Of a stretch of DNA of 64,000 nt, positions 1 to 10,300 are shown piece by piece. Position 1 is the stretch's first letter. The number at the start of each line of letters is the position of its first letter. Made by a program: the position numbers and the translations under genes. The notes under the pieces were generated by a model. That model did no database searches. It worked only from the letters and a program-made list of their open reading frames with translations, and was not told the DNA's origin. The DNA comes from Streptomyces sp. AC555_RSS877 (GTDB taxonomy: Bacteria > Actinomycetota > Actinomycetes > Streptomycetales > Streptomycetaceae): positions 79,447 to 143,446 of the forward strand of contig NZ_JAGMUK010000077.1 of the NCBI RefSeq assembly GCF_019049245.1, in the 5' to 3' direction.

Positions 1-1495
1 CGACGACGTAGTCCAGGTTCCAGCGGTAGACCTGCTTGCAGTCTGAGTCCATGAACGCGGTGGCGTGGCACGGCTCGTCCGGGTGGTTGCCGAACACCGG
101 CACCGTGAGGGCCGAGTTGGTGACCGTGCCGTCCGGGGCGCCCGGCAGCTTGTTCAGGCCGAAGTGGTACTGGGTGCCGTCGGTGGTGGTCAGGACCCAG
201 TACTCACCGTCCTTCGAGCCGTTGGCGGCGCCGCTCTTGCGCTGCAGGCGGGAGCCGTCGTCGTCGGCGGGACGCCACTCGTCGGTGCCGTCCTTCTTGA
301 CGAGTTCGGTGGTGTTGCCGCCCAGCGACATCACCACGTGGTCCGAGCCCCAGCACAGGTCTCCGCTGTCGCCGGTGTTGTTCGGCTTCAGCTCCTTGCC
401 GGCGTCGTCCTTGATGGCCGCCTTGTCGTCCGAGCAGGAGCGGTAGCGCCGCTCGATGAAGCCCGGCTCGTAGTCCCAGCCCTCGGCGATCCACGAGGAC
501 TGCGCGCTGGTGGAGGCGGTACGGCCGTCCACGGCCTGCGAGGAGTAGGACAGTTCGACCTCGGGCTGCGGGCCGCCGGGGACCTCGGGAGCCTCGATCG
601 GGTACGCCCAGGAGAACCCGCCGGAGGACGAGCCCGCCATCCATGAACCGGAGGGCGACAGTGAGGTGGCCTCGTGGCTGCCGCCGGGCCCTGAGGCGTC
701 GGCGGTCGCGGCGAGCACCGTGGGTCCGGCACTCGCGGCGGCGAGGTCGACGCTGGCGGTCACCGTCTTCGCGGCCGGGTCGTTCGCGCCGGGCAGTGCG
801 GTACGGGTGCGGCAGCGCTCCAGCTCGGGCGTGGTCAGCGCACAGGCGGGAAGCCGGTGGAGCCGGAGCCGGGAGCCCCAGTCGCCGCCGTAGGTGTCCT
901 TGAAGGTCTTGTAGTCCAACTCCAGTTCGACGGAGCCGGATGCGGCGGGAGCCGTGCTCTCGGCCGCGGGTGCCGCGGTGAACAGCACTCCCTGTACGCC
1001 CGCCTTGCGGGCGGCGGCCGTGTCCTGGACCTCGACCTGAACGGCGGTGCCGACGTCGGCGGCCGCCTGTTTCGGGGTCAGGCCGCGGGTGCGGACGCCC
1101 TTCTTGGCGGTGGATGCCGCGGTGGATGTCTGTCGGGCTTTCACCATGCTGGTCCGCAGGGCGGTCGAGCCCGGGGCCGCGTCGGTGATGAGCGACGCGC
1201 GCTGCGGCAACTTGTCACGGCTGTCGGTCACCAGCGTCGTGAACGTACCGGTCGCGACCTTGCCGGCCGCCGGCCTGAAGTCGCCCGCCACGTCGTCGCG
1301 AACCTTCGGGCGCTTCTTGCTGAACTCCCGTCCGGGAACGGACGGATCGCGCTTCACATCGGAGATCCGAGTACTCCCGGAGGCGGCGCTCGCGTCGTCG
1401 GGTATCAGTCCGACGAACAGCATGAGCCCCACTAACACGGAAACGGATCTGTGCCAGTGGCCGAGATAGCGTAACTGTCTTATGAAATGGTCCAC
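1..1495 (-). CDS. RHS/YD-type wall-associated secreted protein, N-terminal part (cut by window edge)
   Basis: An open frame without stops runs from a GTG at 1495 to the left edge (498 codons). The start is supported by GGGGGAGG about 7 bases upstream. The N-terminus is a signal peptide (hydrophobic VSVLVGLMLFVGLI, then DDASAA). The rest resembles the N-terminal region of Streptomyces RHS-repeat/WapA-like proteins: a WMAGSSSGGFSW stretch, PQPEVELSYSSQAVDG, then WIAEGWDYEPGFIERRY and repeated Asp/Asn/Trp/Tyr-rich beta segments. RHS proteins are large secreted or surface proteins, often with a C-terminal toxin; that end lies outside the window, so toxin function is unknown. Codons 8 and 21 are TTA, and ATA and AGA occur at codons 5-6, which is unusual here and suggests bldA-dependent translation. 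Confidence 0.85.
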   Translation of the reverse strand, partial: MDHFIRQLRYLGHWHRSVSVLVGLMLFVGLIPDDASAASGSTRISDVKRDPSVPGREFSKKRPKVRDDVAGDFRPAAGKVATGTFTTLVTDSRDKLPQRASLITDAAPGSTALRTSMVKARQTSTAASTAKKGVRTRGLTPKQAAADVGTAVQVEVQDTAAARKAGVQGVLFTAAPAAESTAPAASGSVELELDYKTFKDTYGGDWGSRLRLHRLPACALTTPELERCRTRTALPGANDPAAKTVTASVDLAAASAGPTVLAATADASGPGGSHEATSLSPSGSWMAGSSSGGFSWAYPIEAPEVPGGPQPEVELSYSSQAVDGRTASTSAQSSWIAEGWDYEPGFIERRYRSCSDDKAAIKDDAGKELKPNNTGDSGDLCWGSDHVVMSLGGNTTELVKKDGTDEWRPADDDGSRLQRKSGAANGSKDGEYWVLTTTDGTQYHFGLNKLPGAPDGTVTNSALTVPVFGNHPDEPCHATAFMDSDCKQVYRWNLDYVV

Positions 1496-1520
1496 TAAAG
1501 GACCTCCCCCTCACTCTGTG

Positions 1521-1567
1521 TGACCGTTGAACGGTCAGACAGTAAGCGCTCTCGATCATCCTGACAA
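1521..1567 (-). promoter_or_regulatory. Promoter and 17-bp palindromic operator of the RHS-type gene
   Basis: On the minus strand TTGTCA (1567-1562) and TACTGT (1544-1539) are separated by 17 bases, a good sigma-70-type promoter. Just downstream lies the 17-bp perfect palindrome TGACCGTTGAACGGTCA (1521-1537), overlapping the predicted transcription start. A regulator bound there would block initiation. Promoter and palindrome are read from the sequence; the regulatory role is inferred. Confidence 0.5.
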
Positions 1568-1724
1568 GTAATTCCAAGGCCATGCGACAACCCCCACTTC
1601 TCCCATGGGTCCGTAAAGAATTCCCCTGTTGACGTGTACTGTTCGGCGTCGCGGCCCGCGTGAAAGGGCGCGCAGCGACCCCCGAAAGGGGCTCGCATGG
1701 CAACGACTCCGGGGGGATTCGCCC

Positions 1725-4700
1725 ATGCCACAACCATCCCGAAGACAGCGCCCGACCAGGCGCTTAGTGCGCACCGCACTCGTCGCGGCGCTCGCCGGCG
1801 GGACGCTCGGGCTGACACCGCTGACACCGATGACATCGCTCACGGCCGCGGCGGCCGACACCGACTCGACCACGGTGACCGAGACCGCCACGAACGCCGA
1901 GGAGCACGCGCTCCAGGAGGCCGCCCGGACCGGGGAGCCCGTGGAGGTGGCGTCCGCCCGCACCGAGACCAGCGAGACACACGCCTTACCCAACGGGAAC
2001 CTGCGCCAGACCCAGCACACTCTGCCCGTCCGCGTGAAGCGCGAGGGCGCCTGGACCCCGGTGGACACGACGCTCACCGAGGTGACCGGCCGGATCTCGC
2101 CCAAGGCGGCACCTGGTCACGTCACGTTCTCCGCCGGCGGCGACACCCGTCTGGTGACCCTCGCCGACCAGGGCGGCGAACTGGCCCTGACCTGGCCGAA
2201 AGCCCTGCCGGAGCCGGTTCTCGACGGCTCCACCGCGACCTACCGCGAGGTGTTCCCCGGCGTCGACCTGGCGGTCCGGGCGAGCCTGGACGGTTTCAGT
2301 CAGGCGCTGATCGTGAAGACGCCCGAGGCGGCCGACCGTCCGGAGCTGGCGGAGATCGGCTTCGGTCTGCGCACCGAGGGCCTGGACGTCCAGAAGGACA
2401 CCGAGACGGGCACGCTCCGGGCGGTCAACGCGGCCGGGCAGACGGTGTTCGCGTCGTCCACGGCCCGGATGTGGGACTCCTCGGGCACGGCGGAGGAGGA
2501 GACGGCGCCGCAGACGGCCTCGTCCGGGACAAAGGCCCGGACCGCCTCCTCGTCCGGCAGCGCCAAGTCGCTGCGTACGGCGGGTGCCGCCACGGTTCAG
2601 GCCGCGGCCGCCGATACCGAGCCCTCCCCGCTCACCCCCGGCACCAAGAGCAGCGAGGTCGGCGTCGAAGTCACCGACGACCGGATCTCGCTGATGCCGG
2701 ACCAGAAGCTGTTGGACGCCGCGGACACCGAGTTCCCGGTCTACATCGACCCGCGGATGACCGGTACCCGCGAGGCCTGGACGATCGCCTACAAGCCGCA
2801 TCCGACCAGCAGTTACTGGAACGGCACCGGCTGGGACGGCGGTACGACGAGCGAGGCGCGCGTCGGTTACGAGTCGTCCACGGGCGGCACGGCCCGCTCC
2901 TTCTTCCGCGTCGGCTCGAAGTTCCTCGCGGGCGTGAAGGTGATCGACGCCCAGTTCCAGATCACCGAGACGCACTCGTGGTCCTGCACGCCCAAGCCGG
3001 TCGAGCTGTACCTGACCGGTTCCATCAGCTCGGCGACCACCTGGAGCAAGCAGCCGTCCTGGTCCACCCGCCAGGACAGCCGCAGCGTCGCCCACGGCAA
3101 CGAGGACTGGGGCTGCGCGAACGCGCCGGTCGACTTCGCGGCCAAGGACGCGGCGGTCAAGGCGGCGGCCGCCAAGTGGCCCAACATCACCTTCGGACTG
3201 CGGGCCCCGCAGAGCGCGGAGGACAACAAGGACGAGTACAGCTGGAAGAAGTTCAAGCCGGACGCCAAGCTGATCGTCGAGTTCAACCGCCTGCCGAAGG
3301 CGCCCTGGTCGCTCGACACCATCCCCAGCACCAAGGTCAGCAGCACCGACTGCGGGAACGGTTCGTCGTACGTCACCCTCGGCAACACGGACGTGAAGCT
3401 CACCGCGCAGGTCTGGGACCAGGACGGCGGTGACGTCAACGTCCAGTTCCACCTGTGGGCGACGGGCAAGCACGACGCCTCGCCCGGGATCATCTTCGAC
3501 AAACGGGTGAAGGTCACCGTCAAGGCGAGTGACTCCAAGGGCGCGAGAGCCCAGGTCACCGTGGGCAAGGACCTGCTTGCCAAGTACATCACCGCCAGCA
3601 ACGGGCAGTTCTCCTGGAAGGCGCAGGCGGAGGACACCGCCGACGCCGCCTTCGCCTCCGACTGGACGCCGACGTCGGGCGCGGCCGGCTGCCGCTTCGG
3701 CTTCGACCCGAACGCGCCGACCGTGATGCCGGTCGTCGACTCGAAGGACGACCTGTACCCGGAGACGACGCCCGACATCGAGCCGGTCGAGGGCGCGCTG
3801 GCCCGCACGGAGGGCGTCTTCGAGTTCGGCGCCAACGGCGTGTCGGACACCACCGAGTACCTGTACGGCCTGGACCGCACGCCGCCGAGCACCTCGGCGA
3901 AGCCCGCGGCCAAGGGCGGCGTGGCCCAGGCGAAGATCACTCCGCTCACGCCGGGACCGCACACGCTGTACGTGCGCATGGTGGACGCGGGCGGCAACGT
4001 CGGCCCGGTCTATCCGTACCGCTTCTATGTGAAGAGTCCGGGCGTCATGGACAAGCCCGGCGACGTCAACGGCGACGGCATGCCCGACTTCTTCGCCGTC
4101 GACGGCACCGACAACCTGCGTCTGTACGGCGGCATCGGTGGCGGCAATATGGCGACGATGCTCCCGCTCTCCTCGGGCGGCGGCTGGAGCGGCTCCCTGC
4201 TGACCCACCGCGGCGACTGGACCGAGGACTTCTACGAGGACCTGGTGGCCCGCCGCTCCGACGGCAAGCTGTGGCTCTACCCCAACGACGGCCAGGGCGA
4301 GTTCACCGAGGACACCAAGCAGGAGGTGTACGTCTTCCCGGACGCGGAGACGGACGTGGCGCTCAACCCCTCGACGATCAAGCAGATCGTGTCGATCGGC
4401 GACGTCACGCCGGACAGCGAGGCGTACAACCCCGACTTCGTCGCGGTCATCGGCGACCAGTTGTGGTTCCTGCCGGGCTACACGTACGGCACGCTCGACT
4501 CCGGATACCTCATCGGCGCCGTCGGCTGGGCCAAGATGCAGCTCGCCTCGCCCGGGGACGTCGACGGCGACGGCTTCACCGATCTGATCGCCCGCAACAC
4601 CGAGAACGGCGAGCTGTGGCTGTACCACGGCCGCAGCCGGGGGGACGCGGACGGCGACGGGGTCCCCGACGGCGGCACCGATCCGGCGTCCCTGGGCCTC

Positions 4701-4922
4701 GGCTCCAGCCGCACGCCGTACGCCACCGGTTGGACCATGGCGGCCCGTCCGTTGTTCACCGCCTCCGGCGACACCGACGGTGACGGCGTCCCGGACCTGT
4801 GGGCCACGACGGCGAACACCACGGCGGGCCTGGTGTTCGTGCCCGGCCGCAGGAGCGGCCTGGTGGGCCCCTCGGCGGTGGTCGGCGGCGGCGGCTGGCA
4901 GACGATCAAGTCGATCTCCTGA
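1725..4922 (+). CDS. Secreted DNRLRE / FG-GAP repeat protein
   Basis: This 1065-residue exported protein starts at ATG 1725, preceded by GGGGGGA about 9 bases upstream; the frame extends further upstream without a better site. An Arg-rich N-terminus and hydrophobic core (LVRTALVAALAGG) form the signal peptide. Residues about 340-515 look like a DNRLRE domain (SYWNGTGWDGG, ARVGYES, ARSFFRVG), a beta fold common in actinobacterial surface proteins. The last 290 residues hold FG-GAP/VCBS repeats with calcium-loop motifs DVNGDGMPD, DVDGDGFTD and DTDGDGVPD, suggesting a beta-propeller. Codon 88 is TTA. It diverges from the RHS-type gene; the two may act together at the cell surface. No catalytic residues were recognised. 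Confidence 0.85.
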   Translation: MPQPSRRQRPTRRLVRTALVAALAGGTLGLTPLTPMTSLTAAAADTDSTTVTETATNAEEHALQEAARTGEPVEVASARTETSETHALPNGNLRQTQHTLPVRVKREGAWTPVDTTLTEVTGRISPKAAPGHVTFSAGGDTRLVTLADQGGELALTWPKALPEPVLDGSTATYREVFPGVDLAVRASLDGFSQALIVKTPEAADRPELAEIGFGLRTEGLDVQKDTETGTLRAVNAAGQTVFASSTARMWDSSGTAEEETAPQTASSGTKARTASSSGSAKSLRTAGAATVQAAAADTEPSPLTPGTKSSEVGVEVTDDRISLMPDQKLLDAADTEFPVYIDPRMTGTREAWTIAYKPHPTSSYWNGTGWDGGTTSEARVGYESSTGGTARSFFRVGSKFLAGVKVIDAQFQITETHSWSCTPKPVELYLTGSISSATTWSKQPSWSTRQDSRSVAHGNEDWGCANAPVDFAAKDAAVKAAAAKWPNITFGLRAPQSAEDNKDEYSWKKFKPDAKLIVEFNRLPKAPWSLDTIPSTKVSSTDCGNGSSYVTLGNTDVKLTAQVWDQDGGDVNVQFHLWATGKHDASPGIIFDKRVKVTVKASDSKGARAQVTVGKDLLAKYITASNGQFSWKAQAEDTADAAFASDWTPTSGAAGCRFGFDPNAPTVMPVVDSKDDLYPETTPDIEPVEGALARTEGVFEFGANGVSDTTEYLYGLDRTPPSTSAKPAAKGGVAQAKITPLTPGPHTLYVRMVDAGGNVGPVYPYRFYVKSPGVMDKPGDVNGDGMPDFFAVDGTDNLRLYGGIGGGNMATMLPLSSGGGWSGSLLTHRGDWTEDFYEDLVARRSDGKLWLYPNDGQGEFTEDTKQEVYVFPDAETDVALNPSTIKQIVSIGDVTPDSEAYNPDFVAVIGDQLWFLPGYTYGTLDSGYLIGAVGWAKMQLASPGDVDGDGFTDLIARNTENGELWLYHGRSRGDADGDGVPDGGTDPASLGLGSSRTPYATGWTMAARPLFTASGDTDGDGVPDLWATTANTTAGLVFVPGRRSGLVGPSAVVGGGGWQTIKSIS

Positions 4923-4923
4923 C

Positions 4924-4953
4924 CCGGACTGCCGGACTGCCGGACTGCCGGAC
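4924..4953. repeat. 8-bp tandem repeat
   Basis: CCGGACTG occurs three times in tandem plus a partial fourth copy, immediately after the stop codon of the FG-GAP protein and before its terminator. Probably slippage-prone; no function assigned. Confidence 0.7.
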
Positions 4954-4962
4954 CGCGGAACG

Positions 4963-5000
4963 AGGCGGCCGGTCGCACCACGCGACCGGCCGCCTTTCCT
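4963..5000 (+). terminator. Rho-independent terminator after the FG-GAP protein gene
   Basis: A perfect 14-bp stem (4963-4976 with 4982-4995) and a 5-base loop are followed by a T-rich tail (TTTCCTTTC). About 40 bases after the stop codon. Between it and the next gene (5235) I see no other gene. Confidence 0.8.
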
Positions 5001-5234
5001 TTCGTCCGGCGGACAGGCGGACGCCGTCCGAGCCTCGATCCACCGACGTGGTTCTGACGTGGTCTCCGAGGGTTTGCGGGGCGGGTTCTTGACTGCTGGC
5101 CGGGTGCGGGCAGCCGGGTTGGATCGGCGTGGGCGTCGTAACCCGACTGCTCCAGTAACGCCTTGTGCAGCCTTTGCCCAACCCGTACGCCGATGCGTAC
5201 AACCATTCACTCGAACTCGTGAGTCAACAGGGGC

Positions 5235-6086
5235 ATGACTCAAGGGATATCGAGACGCGCGAGAGTGCTCGCGGCGGGCGTGGGCGCCGGTGTGCTCATC
5301 CCCGTCGTGGCCGCCGCCGCGCCCGCCGCCGCGGCCACACCGGCCGTCAGCTGTACGTCCGCCAAGGCGGGCCTCGCCGACAAGCTGAGGAAGGACATCA
5401 CCGCGGCCCTCGCCACCCGCAAGGGCACGGTCGCCGTCGGTGTCTACGACCGCACCACCAAGACGACGTGCACCCTGCGCCCCTCGACGGCCTTCGACTC
5501 CGCCAGCGTCGTCAAGGTCACCGTGCTCGCCGCGCTGCTGTGGGACGCGAAGAAGCACAACCGCTACCTCACCGACCGCGAGACGACGCTCGCCAAGGCC
5601 ATGATCACCAAGTCGGACAACGCCGCGACCAGCACGCTCTGGAAGCAGCTCGGCCTGACGAAGATCAAGGGCTTCCTCACCGCGGCCGGGATGACGCAGA
5701 CGAAGCCCGGTGCGAACGGCTACTGGGGGCTGACCCAGATCACCGTCACCGACGAGCAGAAGCTCCTCAAGCTGGTCACCGCGAAGAACACGGTCCTGAG
5801 TGACAACTCCCGCGCCTACATCCTCAAGCTGATGGGCCAGGTCATCTCCTCGCAGCGCTGGGGAACGCCGTACGGAGTGCCGTCCGGAGTCTCCGTCGCC
5901 GTCAAGAACGGCTGGCTGCAGCGGGCCACCAACGGCTGGCGGGTGCACAGCGTCGGCGCGTTCAAGGGCAACGGCCACGACTACATGATCACGGTGCTCA
6001 CGCACGGCAACAGCACCATGAACTACGGGGTCGCCACGATCCAGGGCGTCGCGAAGGTCGTCCACAGGGATCTCGCCGCGAGCTGA
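5235..6086 (+). CDS. Secreted serine hydrolase of the class A beta-lactamase fold
   Basis: This 283-residue protein has an Ala-rich signal peptide (residues 1-35). It carries the motif set of beta-lactamase/penicillin-binding enzymes: S91-V-V-K94 (Ser nucleophile and Lys), S127-D-N129, and K224-N-G226 in place of KTG. The layout fits the Beta-lactamase2 family of Streptomyces secreted hydrolases, which includes enzymes not shown to hydrolyse beta-lactams. The KTG-to-KNG change makes a classical beta-lactamase less certain; a peptidoglycan-related hydrolase or esterase is possible. Only a weak AGGGG lies close before the ATG. It stands alone, after a strong terminator. Confidence 0.85.
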   Translation: MTQGISRRARVLAAGVGAGVLIPVVAAAAPAAAATPAVSCTSAKAGLADKLRKDITAALATRKGTVAVGVYDRTTKTTCTLRPSTAFDSASVVKVTVLAALLWDAKKHNRYLTDRETTLAKAMITKSDNAATSTLWKQLGLTKIKGFLTAAGMTQTKPGANGYWGLTQITVTDEQKLLKLVTAKNTVLSDNSRAYILKLMGQVISSQRWGTPYGVPSGVSVAVKNGWLQRATNGWRVHSVGAFKGNGHDYMITVLTHGNSTMNYGVATIQGVAKVVHRDLAAS

Positions 6087-6138
6087 GGCCACGACGCTTC
6101 ACGAGCCGGTCTCCCGCCCGTCACCGGGCCGTCCTACC

Positions 6139-7161
6139 GTGACCTCCATGCGCCTGAGAACCGTACTCGCCAGCACCTCCGCGGCCCTGGCGGCGGCCAC
6201 CTGCCTGACCGCCGCCGGTCCCGCACACGCCGTCGCGCACGCCTGCTCCCCGTCCGTCTCCATCGACCGCTTCTCCGACGCGCTCGACAAGACGACGTAC
6301 GACGGCACCTTCGTCGGCAACCTCTCCGCGCTCGCCGTGGACAGGGACGGCTCGCCGGCCGCCCTCTCCGACCGGTCGTCGCTCTTCGACCTCGACGCGA
6401 AGACCCTCCAGCCCGAGGGCGTCGTCCCGCTCGCCGACGAGAACGGCACCGCGCTCGACTCCGAGGGGCTGGTCATCGACCGTGACGGCACCCGGCTGGT
6501 GACCTCCGAGACCGAACCGTCGATCCGCCGTTACTCCCCGGACGGCCGCATCCTCGACCGCCTCCCCGTCCCGCCCTCCCTCCAGGTAGCCCCGGCCGGC
6601 CGGGCCGTCTCCAACGGCACCTTCGAGGGACTGACGATGCTCCCCGGCGGTCGCACCCTGCTCGCGTCCATGGAGTACGCCCTCTCCGGCGACAGCGCGG
6701 GCATCGTCCGCTTCCAGACCTGGCAGCGGCACGCCAGGGCCTTCGAGCTCGGCGCCCAGTACGCCTACCGCACCGACACCGGTCTCGGCGTCCCCGAGGT
6801 CCAGGCCCTCCCCGACGGCCGCCTCCTCGTCCTGGAACGCGGCTTCACCGCCGGCGTCGGCAACACCGTCCGTCTCTACCTGGCCGACCCGCGCCGCGCG
6901 ACCGACACCAGCGGTATCGAGAACCTGACAGGTCAGGACGGCGTACGCCTGATCAAGAAGACCCTGCTCACGGATCTCGCCGCCTGCCCGTCCCTCGGCG
7001 CCACGGCGAAGCAGCCCCAGCCGAACCCGCTCCTCGACAACATCGAGGGGATGGCGATCACCGGCAGGGGCAAGGGCGGTCTCAAGGTGCTCCTGGTCAG
7101 CGACGACAACCAGAACGCGGTACAGACGACCCGCTTCTACTACCTGCGGGTACGCGTCTGA
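6139..7161 (+). CDS. Secreted phytase-like / esterase-like beta-propeller protein
   Basis: This 340-residue exported protein belongs by pattern to the esterase-like activity of phytase family. Evidence is a signal peptide ending AGPAHA, repeated propeller-like segments (LSALAVDRDGSPAALSDR, LDSEGLVIDRDGTRLV, FEGLTMLPGGRTLL) and the C-terminal NIEGMAITG motif with a SDDN metal-site-like stretch. Two starts are possible, GTG 6139 and ATG 6148; the second gives a cleaner signal peptide (MRLRTVLAST) but neither has a clear ribosome site. The natural substrate is unknown. The last codons are partly repeated just after the stop. Confidence 0.8.
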   Translation: MTSMRLRTVLASTSAALAAATCLTAAGPAHAVAHACSPSVSIDRFSDALDKTTYDGTFVGNLSALAVDRDGSPAALSDRSSLFDLDAKTLQPEGVVPLADENGTALDSEGLVIDRDGTRLVTSETEPSIRRYSPDGRILDRLPVPPSLQVAPAGRAVSNGTFEGLTMLPGGRTLLASMEYALSGDSAGIVRFQTWQRHARAFELGAQYAYRTDTGLGVPEVQALPDGRLLVLERGFTAGVGNTVRLYLADPRRATDTSGIENLTGQDGVRLIKKTLLTDLAACPSLGATAKQPQPNPLLDNIEGMAITGRGKGGLKVLLVSDDNQNAVQTTRFYYLRVRV

Positions 7162-7202
7162 CCAGCATCTGACCTCTTCTACCTGCGGGTGCGCGTCCGA
7201 CC
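7135..7202 (+). repeat. Imperfect duplication of the gene's last ~27 bases
   Basis: The sequence coding for the final residues (FYYLRVRV plus stop, 7135-7163) recurs at 7176-7202 with one codon missing and a few substitutions. It looks like a small tandem duplication of the 3' end, now outside the reading frame. Confidence 0.6.
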
Positions 7203-7310
7203 GCTTCGCTCCCGTCTTGTTGCGGAGGGATGAAATCCGCTTCCATTCGTGTTGGTGCCTTCCGGACGAGCAGGACGATCAGACGAGCAGGACGAACGGA
7301 AGGCACCGGC

Positions 7311-10300
7311 GTGGCAGCGCAACAGGGGGAGACACAGGGCTGGGCGCGCAGGCTGGGCGGTTACGCGTGGCGCCACCGCACGGACGTCGTTCTCGCCCTC
7401 GGCTCCTCGCTGGGCGGCATGGCCGTCATGGCGCTGGTCCCGCTGGTCACCAAGGTGATCATCGACGACGTGATCGGCGACCACAGCCGGGACATGGCCC
7501 CCTGGGCGGGCGCCCTGATCGCCGCGGCCGTCGTCGTGTACGTCCTCACCTTCATCCGCCGCTACTACGGCGGCCGCCTCGCCCTCGACGTCCAGCACGA
7601 CCTGCGCACCGAGATGTTCCAGACGATCACCCGCCTCGACGGGCGCCGTCAGGACGAACTGTCCACCGGCCAGGTCGTCGGCCGTGCCACCAGCGACCTC
7701 CAGCTGATCCAGGGCCTGCTCTTCATGCTCCCGATGACCATCGGGAACATCCTGCTCTTCCTCATCTCCCTGGTGATCATGGCGTGGCTGTCGCCGCCGC
7801 TCACGCTGGTCGCGCTGGCCGTCGCCCCGGCCCTGTGGTGGATCGCCAAGCGCAGCCGCAGCAAGCTGCACCCCGCCACGTGGTACGCCCAGGCCCAGGC
7901 CGCCGCCGTCGCGGGCGTGGTCGACGGAGCCGTCAGCGGCGTACGCGTGGTGAAGGGCTTCGGGCAGGAGGACCAGGAGACCGGGAAGCTCCGGGAGGTC
8001 GGCCGCCGCCTCTTCGCCGGCCGGCTGCGCACCATCCGCTTCAACTCCAGGTACACCCCGGCCCTGCAGGCCGTTCCCGCCCTCGGCCAGGTCGCGATGC
8101 TCGCGGTCGGCGGCTGGCTCGCGGTCCGCGGCCACATCACGCTCGGCACGTTCGTCGCCTTCTCCACCTACCTCGCCCAGCTCGTCGGCCCGGTCCGCAT
8201 GCTCGCCATGGTCCTCACGGTCGGCCAGCAGGCCCGTGCGGGCACGGAACGCGTCCTGGAGCTCATCGACACCGAGCCTTCGATGCGGGACGGCACGAAG
8301 GAGCTTCCCGCCGACGCGCCCGCGACCGTCGAGTTCGACGACGTCTCCTTCGGCTACGACGACGAGCGCCCCGTCCTGGACGGGCTGAGCTTCGAGATCC
8401 GCCCCGGCGAGACCCTCGCCGTCGTCGGCTCCTCCGGCTCCGGCAAGTCGACCGTGTCGCTGCTGATGCCCCGCTTCTACGACGTGACGCGCGGCGCCGT
8501 CCTCATCGGCGGCCACGACGTCCGCGAGCTCACCCTCGACTCGCTGCGGGCCGCGATCGGCCTGGTTCCCGAGGACTCCTTCCTCTTCTCGGACACGGTC
8601 CGCAACAACATCGCGTACGGCCGTCCGGACGCGACCCAGGACGAGATCGAGAAAGCCGCCCGCGCCGCCCAGGCGGACCGTTTCATCGTCGAACTGCCCG
8701 ACGGCTACGACACCACGGTCGGCGAACACGGCCTCACCCTCTCCGGCGGCCAGCGCCAGCGCGTCGCGCTCGCCCGCGCCATCCTCACCGACCCGCGCCT
8801 GCTGGTCCTCGACGACGCCACCTCCGCCGTGGACGCCCGCGTCGAGCACGAGATCCACGAGGCCCTCCAGCACGTCATGCGCGGCCGGACCACGCTGCTG
8901 ATCGCCCACCGCCGCTCCACCCTCAACCTCGCCGACCGCATCGCCGTCCTCGACGGCGGCCGGCTCGCCGACCTCGGCACCCACGAGGAACTGCAACAGC
9001 GGTCCGCCCTCTACCGCCGCCTCCTCACCGACCCGGACGAACTCGGCGGCGTCTCACCCGGCCACGCCCGCCCCGCCGAGCCGGCCGAGGACACCTCCGT
9101 ACGGGACGAACTGGACGCCGAGTTCGACGCCGAGAGCGGCATCACGCCCCGGCTCTGGGCGGGGGAGCGGGAGCGCCGGGACATCGCCATGGACGGCACC
9201 CCGGCCACCCCCGAGCTCCTGGCGGAGGTCGACGCGCTGCCCCCGGCGACCGACACCCCCGACATCGACGAGGCCCGGGCGGTCGCCGCGGAGGAGTCGT
9301 ACGGTCTGCGCAGGCTGCTGCGGGGCTTCGGCCTGCCGCTGCTCGTGAGCCTCGGCCTCGTCGCCGTGGACGCCGGGATGGGCCTGCTCCTCCCGGTGAT
9401 GATCCGGCACGGCATCGACGACGGCGTCACCGACATGGCCCTGGGCGCGGTCTGGGCCGCCTCTCTCCTCGCCCTGCTCAGCGTCCTCGTCCAGTGGGCC
9501 GCGCAGGTCGGCGAGATCCGGATGACCGGGCGGACCGGCGAACGGGTCCTGTACTCCCTGCGCCTGAAGATCTTCTCCCAGCTCCAGCGGCTCGGACTCG
9601 ACTACTACGAGCGGGAGTTGACTGGCCGGATCATGACGAGGATGACGACGGACGTCGACGCCCTCTCGACCTTCCTGCAGACCGGCCTGGTCACCGCGTT
9701 CGTCTCGGTCGTCACCTTCTTCGGCATCATGGGTGCCCTGCTGGTGATCGACGTACAGCTCGCCCTCGTCGTCTTCGCGACCCTGCCCCCGCTGATCATC
9801 GCCACGTTCTTCTTCCGCCGGGCGAGCGTGAAGGCGTACGAACTGGCCCGGGAGCGGGTGTCGCTGGTCAACGCCGACCTCCAGGAGTCGGTGTCCGGGC
9901 TCAGGATCGTGCAGGCCTTCCGCCGCGAGCACGACGGCAGCCGGCGGTTCGCGGAGCGCAGCGACAGCTACCGCCGGGCTCGCATCCGGGGCCAGTGGCT
10001 GATCTCGATCTACTTCCCGTTCGTCCAGTTCCTGTCGTCGGTCGCCGCCGCCGCCGTACTGATCGCGGGCGCCGGACGGGTCGACGCGGCAACCCTCACC
10101 ACCGGTGCCCTGGTCGCGTATCTCCTCTACATCGACCTGTTCTTCGCCCCCGTCCAGCAGCTCTCCCAGGTCTTCGACGGCTACCAGCAGGCCACGGTGT
10201 CACTGGGCCGCATCCAGGAGCTGCTCCAGGAGCCGACCTCGACCAAGAGCGCCGGCGAACCGCTCGAAGTCCTCTCCCTGCGGGGCGAGATCGCCTTCGA

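Noticed and set aside
1986..6092. A 1368-codon open frame on the minus strand
   Set aside because: It runs antisense to three clear genes; its length is due to high third-position GC, and its composition is low-complexity without motifs.
7230..7310. An earlier ATG start for the fused exporter
   Set aside because: No ribosome site, and the extra 27 residues are unlike exporter N-termini; GTG 7311 has GGAAGG 8 bases upstream.
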